Position numbers and translations under genes: made by a program. A stretch of DNA of 22,409 nt from a virus: the IMG/VR virus record IMGVR_UViG_3300005253_000830, positions 1 through 22,409 of that record. The stretch is one strand, 5' to 3'. The notes below the pieces were generated by a model. The model was not told the origin of the DNA. It did not search any database and saw only the letters and a list, made by a program, of their open reading frames with translations. This document shows, piece after piece, positions 20,355 through 22,409 of the stretch. Position 1 is the stretch's first letter, and each line of letters opens with the position of its first letter.

Positions 20355-20512
20355 TGGATGAGGACGTGAGAGAAGAGCTGGTGAAGTTCACCTTTAGGCA
20401 AGGTTTAGCGGTAGGTGTGTGTGCTGGTATCTTTGCGATAACCGCAGTCCACCTAGTCCTTGAGTTGTTCTTCATGTGCGTGAGGTACGTGGAGGCTGGG
20501 CTCTGTGGCTGA
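20354..20512 (+). CDS. Small single-pass membrane protein (52 aa)
   Basis: A 52-residue protein. A charged N-terminus (MDEDVREELVKFTFRQ) is followed by one hydrophobic helix (about 17-38, GLAVGVCAGIFAITAVHLVLEL) and CVRYVEAGLCG. Two adjacent ATGs (20351, 20354) overlap the upstream TGA; GGAGTTATG spacing favours 20354. Unknown function. Confidence 0.66.
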   Translation: MDEDVREELVKFTFRQGLAVGVCAGIFAITAVHLVLELFFMCVRYVEAGLCG

Positions 20513-20711
20513 TGTTGGTGACGATCACTCCCACGAGTGGGGCTTTTCTAGGGGTGTGTGTATCTGCGGCGACCCGGGGTGTGCAATTATCTTGAGTACT
20601 CAGGACGTGGCAGCTAGGTTGAACGATTGGATCCGCTTGGATGACGAGGATTGGAAAAGGAGAATTATGATGGGACGACTACGATTGGAGGAGGCTGATG
20701 GCCGCGCGTGA
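20505..20711 (+). CDS. Small zinc-site protein (68 aa, GTG start)
   Basis: A 68-residue protein. HSHEWGFSRGVCICGDPGC carries HxH and C-x-C-x4-C, a plausible metal site. A helical DVAARLNDWIRLDDEDW segment and a basic stretch follow. The GTG start is 9 bases after GGAGG and overlaps the membrane-protein gene by 8 bases. Unknown. Confidence 0.64.
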   Translation: MADVGDDHSHEWGFSRGVCICGDPGCAIILSTQDVAARLNDWIRLDDEDWKRRIMMGRLRLEEADGRA

Positions 20712-20949
20712 AGTAGAGAGCAGTGCGATCCTGACCGCCGGTGGCGCCAAGGCGTACCGCGATCGGTTGGGAAGTATCATCGAGCGGGTAGATCTGATGG
20801 GATGGGGTGCCCGCGCTCGAGTGGCAAAAGGAACTGACCTGGCCCCATCAACGATATCCAATGTGCTGAACGGGAGACTCATCTCCAACATGCACTTGGA
20901 CCTGATCGAGGGGTACCTCGATGCCAACAAGGAGAGTTATGATGGTTAA
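20698..20949 (+). CDS. HTH-containing small regulator-like protein
   Basis: An 83-residue protein. The C-terminal half has the helix-turn-helix-like run ARVAKGTDLAPSTISNVLNG, where STISNVLNG matches the recognition helix of XRE/lambda-repressor-type proteins, followed by HLDLIEGYLDA. The N-terminus (AREVESSAILTAGG) is not conserved to my knowledge. It probably binds DNA as a transcription regulator. GGAGGAGGCTG precedes the ATG, and it overlaps the previous gene by 14 bases. XRE family membership is likely but not proven. Confidence 0.72.
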   Translation: MAAREVESSAILTAGGAKAYRDRLGSIIERVDLMGWGARARVAKGTDLAPSTISNVLNGRLISNMHLDLIEGYLDANKESYDG

Positions 20950-21661
20950 GGCGAAGAAGGACGAAGTGGTGGAACCCTCGTTCGAGGGCATGATCGAGCA
21001 GGATGAGACCAAGGCGGTTGATGAGGTTGTTGGCGATGGTGTTGAGAATGCTGGCACTATATTGGCTAACTACTCAGAAACACCTGACTTTGATCAGGAT
21101 GACGTGGTTATTCCTCGACTGCGGCTTGCGCAGGGGCTGACGACCGAGGTGCAGGATGGGCTGGCTCGCCCAGGTCAGTGGATCCTGATTGGGTACGAGC
21201 CAGAGGATGAATTGATCGTAGTGCCGGTGGCATTCACTAAGCGCAGGGAGATGCGTGACGATGATACCCGCGAGGTCCTGTGTTTTTCCAAGGACTCAAA
21301 GGTTGGTGTTGGTGACCCGGGGGGTGATTGTGCGTCTTGTCTGATGTCGCAGTGGGTTGAGGGAGACAAGGGCAAGAACACCCCGCCACTGTGCAACTTT
21401 CAGTACTCGTACCTCATGTACGTGGTGGACTTCGAGGCACTGGCAGCTATGACGTTCACCAAGTCTGCGCTACGCACGGGTAAGCTATTGAATACGATCG
21501 TGGCGCAGCGGGGGATGATGAAATGCGCGGTCAAGCTGTCGAACAGTCAGAGAAAAGGGCCGAACGGGAACTACTACGTGCCAGTGGTCAACCCGACGAA
21601 CGTTGACGATGAAGTTCTAGCAGCCGCCCGGGCTAAGGTTAGTGGAGACGTGGTGGTCTAA
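20942..21661 (+). CDS. Conserved phage protein with a Cys cluster (239 aa), possible ssDNA-binding role
   Basis: A 239-residue protein. An acidic N-terminus is followed by the conserved-looking core: DDVVIPRLRLAQGLTTEV, PGQWILIGYEPEDELIVVPV, GDPGGDCASCLMSQWVE with CxxC, PLCNFQYSYLMYV, and ALRTGKLLNTIVAQ. I have seen this arrangement in phage hypothetical proteins next to recombination or replication genes. It is sometimes guessed to bind single-stranded DNA, but no proof is visible here. Two ATGs at 20939 and 20942 are possible; GGAGAGTT spacing allows both. Confidence 0.7.
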   Translation: MVKAKKDEVVEPSFEGMIEQDETKAVDEVVGDGVENAGTILANYSETPDFDQDDVVIPRLRLAQGLTTEVQDGLARPGQWILIGYEPEDELIVVPVAFTKRREMRDDDTREVLCFSKDSKVGVGDPGGDCASCLMSQWVEGDKGKNTPPLCNFQYSYLMYVVDFEALAAMTFTKSALRTGKLLNTIVAQRGMMKCAVKLSNSQRKGPNGNYYVPVVNPTNVDDEVLAAARAKVSGDVVV

Positions 21662-21810
21662 TGGACATCGGCAAGATAAAGAAGGTTCACACCAACGTGC
21701 CCAGACCCGAGCGGGCAATCCCGGTGGAGAACTGGCCGACCAAGAAGGAAGGGGAGAGGGCCGTTCCCGTTGAGATACCGAAGCGTGAGAAGGTGGAGGT
21801 GGTGCGGTGA
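21661..21810 (+). CDS. Small charged protein (49 aa)
   Basis: A 49-residue protein rich in Lys, Glu, Pro and Val (VPRPERAIPVENWPTKKE and VPVEIPKREKVEVV), probably disordered. The ATG overlaps the stop of the preceding gene (TAATG). It may serve as a tail or partner of the gene upstream. Its own TGA overlaps the GTG of the next gene. Confidence 0.55.
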   Translation: MDIGKIKKVHTNVPRPERAIPVENWPTKKEGERAVPVEIPKREKVEVVR

Positions 21811-22409
21811 TTGGCTACCGGCTGGTACGCTACGTTCAAACCGACGCTAACTTCAACGGTGAAAAGTGGTTTGCGGATCCAACGCAGGATGATTGCGTGA
21901 CTAGTGTCTTTAAGTTTGGTAACCACTGGAAGCCAGGCCTGAACGTTGCAAGTTGCATCTCACCGTACGCGGGCGTGCTGTTCGGAATTCCTCCGCGCAA
22001 ACACGCGGTGCCCGATGAGGACTGCTCGTGTGGCTTTTACGCGTGGACTGATCTATTGAGCGCGGTCAACGAGCACATACGTCGCCAGCGAGCTCGTCAG
22101 CACCTGGTGGTTATCAAGGTCGCGGCATCGGGCAAGGTGATCGAGCACGAGTACGGGTGGCGTGCTGCCGAGGTTACGCCGCTTGCTGTGGCGTGGGTGG
22201 ACGACAGCGTGCCAGCTAAGAGCGCTCACCGGGTAGCTGAGATCCTGGAGGTACCACTCGAGCGCATCGACGTGGAGTACGAGCTGGACTCAGTGGAGGA
22301 GTGGCCTTGTTCTGGCAATATAACAGTTGATCGCCGTCATCAAGAGATCGTGAAGATTACGACTGACGCTCGGAAGGTTACCCTCACTTTTGATGGCATT
22401 GATCTATCA
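21807..22409 (+). CDS. Conserved phage hypothetical protein (partial at right edge)
   Basis: An open frame from the GTG at 21807 to the window end (201 codons), with GGTGGAGGTGGT upstream and a GTGA overlap. It contains DCSCGFYAWTDL followed by VVIKVAASGKVIEHEYGWRAAEVTPLAV. That pattern (a CxC-GFYA block, then a beta hairpin ending in GWRAE) recurs in many actinophage and other phage hypothetical proteins of unknown role. A distal region continues beyond the window (VTLTFDGIDL near the edge). No catalytic motif seen. Confidence 0.75.
   Translation, partial: MIGYRLVRYVQTDANFNGEKWFADPTQDDCVTSVFKFGNHWKPGLNVASCISPYAGVLFGIPPRKHAVPDEDCSCGFYAWTDLLSAVNEHIRRQRARQHLVVIKVAASGKVIEHEYGWRAAEVTPLAVAWVDDSVPAKSAHRVAEILEVPLERIDVEYELDSVEEWPCSGNITVDRRHQEIVKITTDARKVTLTFDGIDLS

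Noticed and set aside
1-22409. CRISPR array, insertion sequence or integrase
   Set aside because: No regularly spaced repeats, transposase or recombinase motifs were found on either strand.

Overview
This window is a stretch of a tailed double-stranded DNA bacteriophage (or prophage) genome. The diagnostic genes are terminase small and large subunits, an HK97-type portal, an SPP1 gp7/MuF-type minor head protein, a primase-polymerase/SF3 helicase and a ParB-like protein. Genes are tightly packed with ATGA, TGATG and TAATG overlaps and strong purine-rich ribosome binding sites, so the host is a bacterium. I cannot name the host from the sequence. There are no ribosomal RNA genes, insertion sequences, integrases or CRISPR arrays.

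Layout. Transcription diverges from a control region at about 13.25-13.42 kb. Leftward (minus strand) genes, in reading order: a small GIY-YIG-like gene, primase-helicase, a zinc ribbon protein, an SPPY-type DNA methyltransferase, terminase small and large subunits, a phage ABA-sandwich protein, a DPPY-type DNA methyltransferase, a structured non-coding block with a tRNA-like end (4682-4881), several very small proteins (two of them membrane proteins), portal, a small zinc-finger protein, a MuF-like head protein, a gp10-like protein, and finally a Dam-like methyltransferase whose frame runs without a stop into a second domain and off the left edge. Capsid and tail genes are presumably further left.

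Rightward (plus strand) genes form a dense array of mostly small early-type proteins from 13419 to the right edge. Those with a recognisable function are a ParB-like protein, a MazG-like nucleotide pyrophosphohydrolase that looks short, an RNA ligase of the Rnl2 type, a uracil-DNA-glycosylase-like protein and an HTH protein. The rest are small zinc-ribbon, membrane or unknown proteins. The last gene runs off the right edge.

How it fits together. The left arm holds replication initiation plus packaging and head assembly. The right arm looks like a host-takeover and nucleotide/nucleic-acid metabolism module. Three separate DNA methyltransferases suggest heavy modification of phage DNA, perhaps against host restriction. 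The least ordinary features are the structured non-coding block beside the second methyltransferase, a long imperfect hairpin placed as a 5' leader at 20067-20118, the unterminated methyltransferase frame at the left edge, and a probable frameshift in the GIY-YIG gene.
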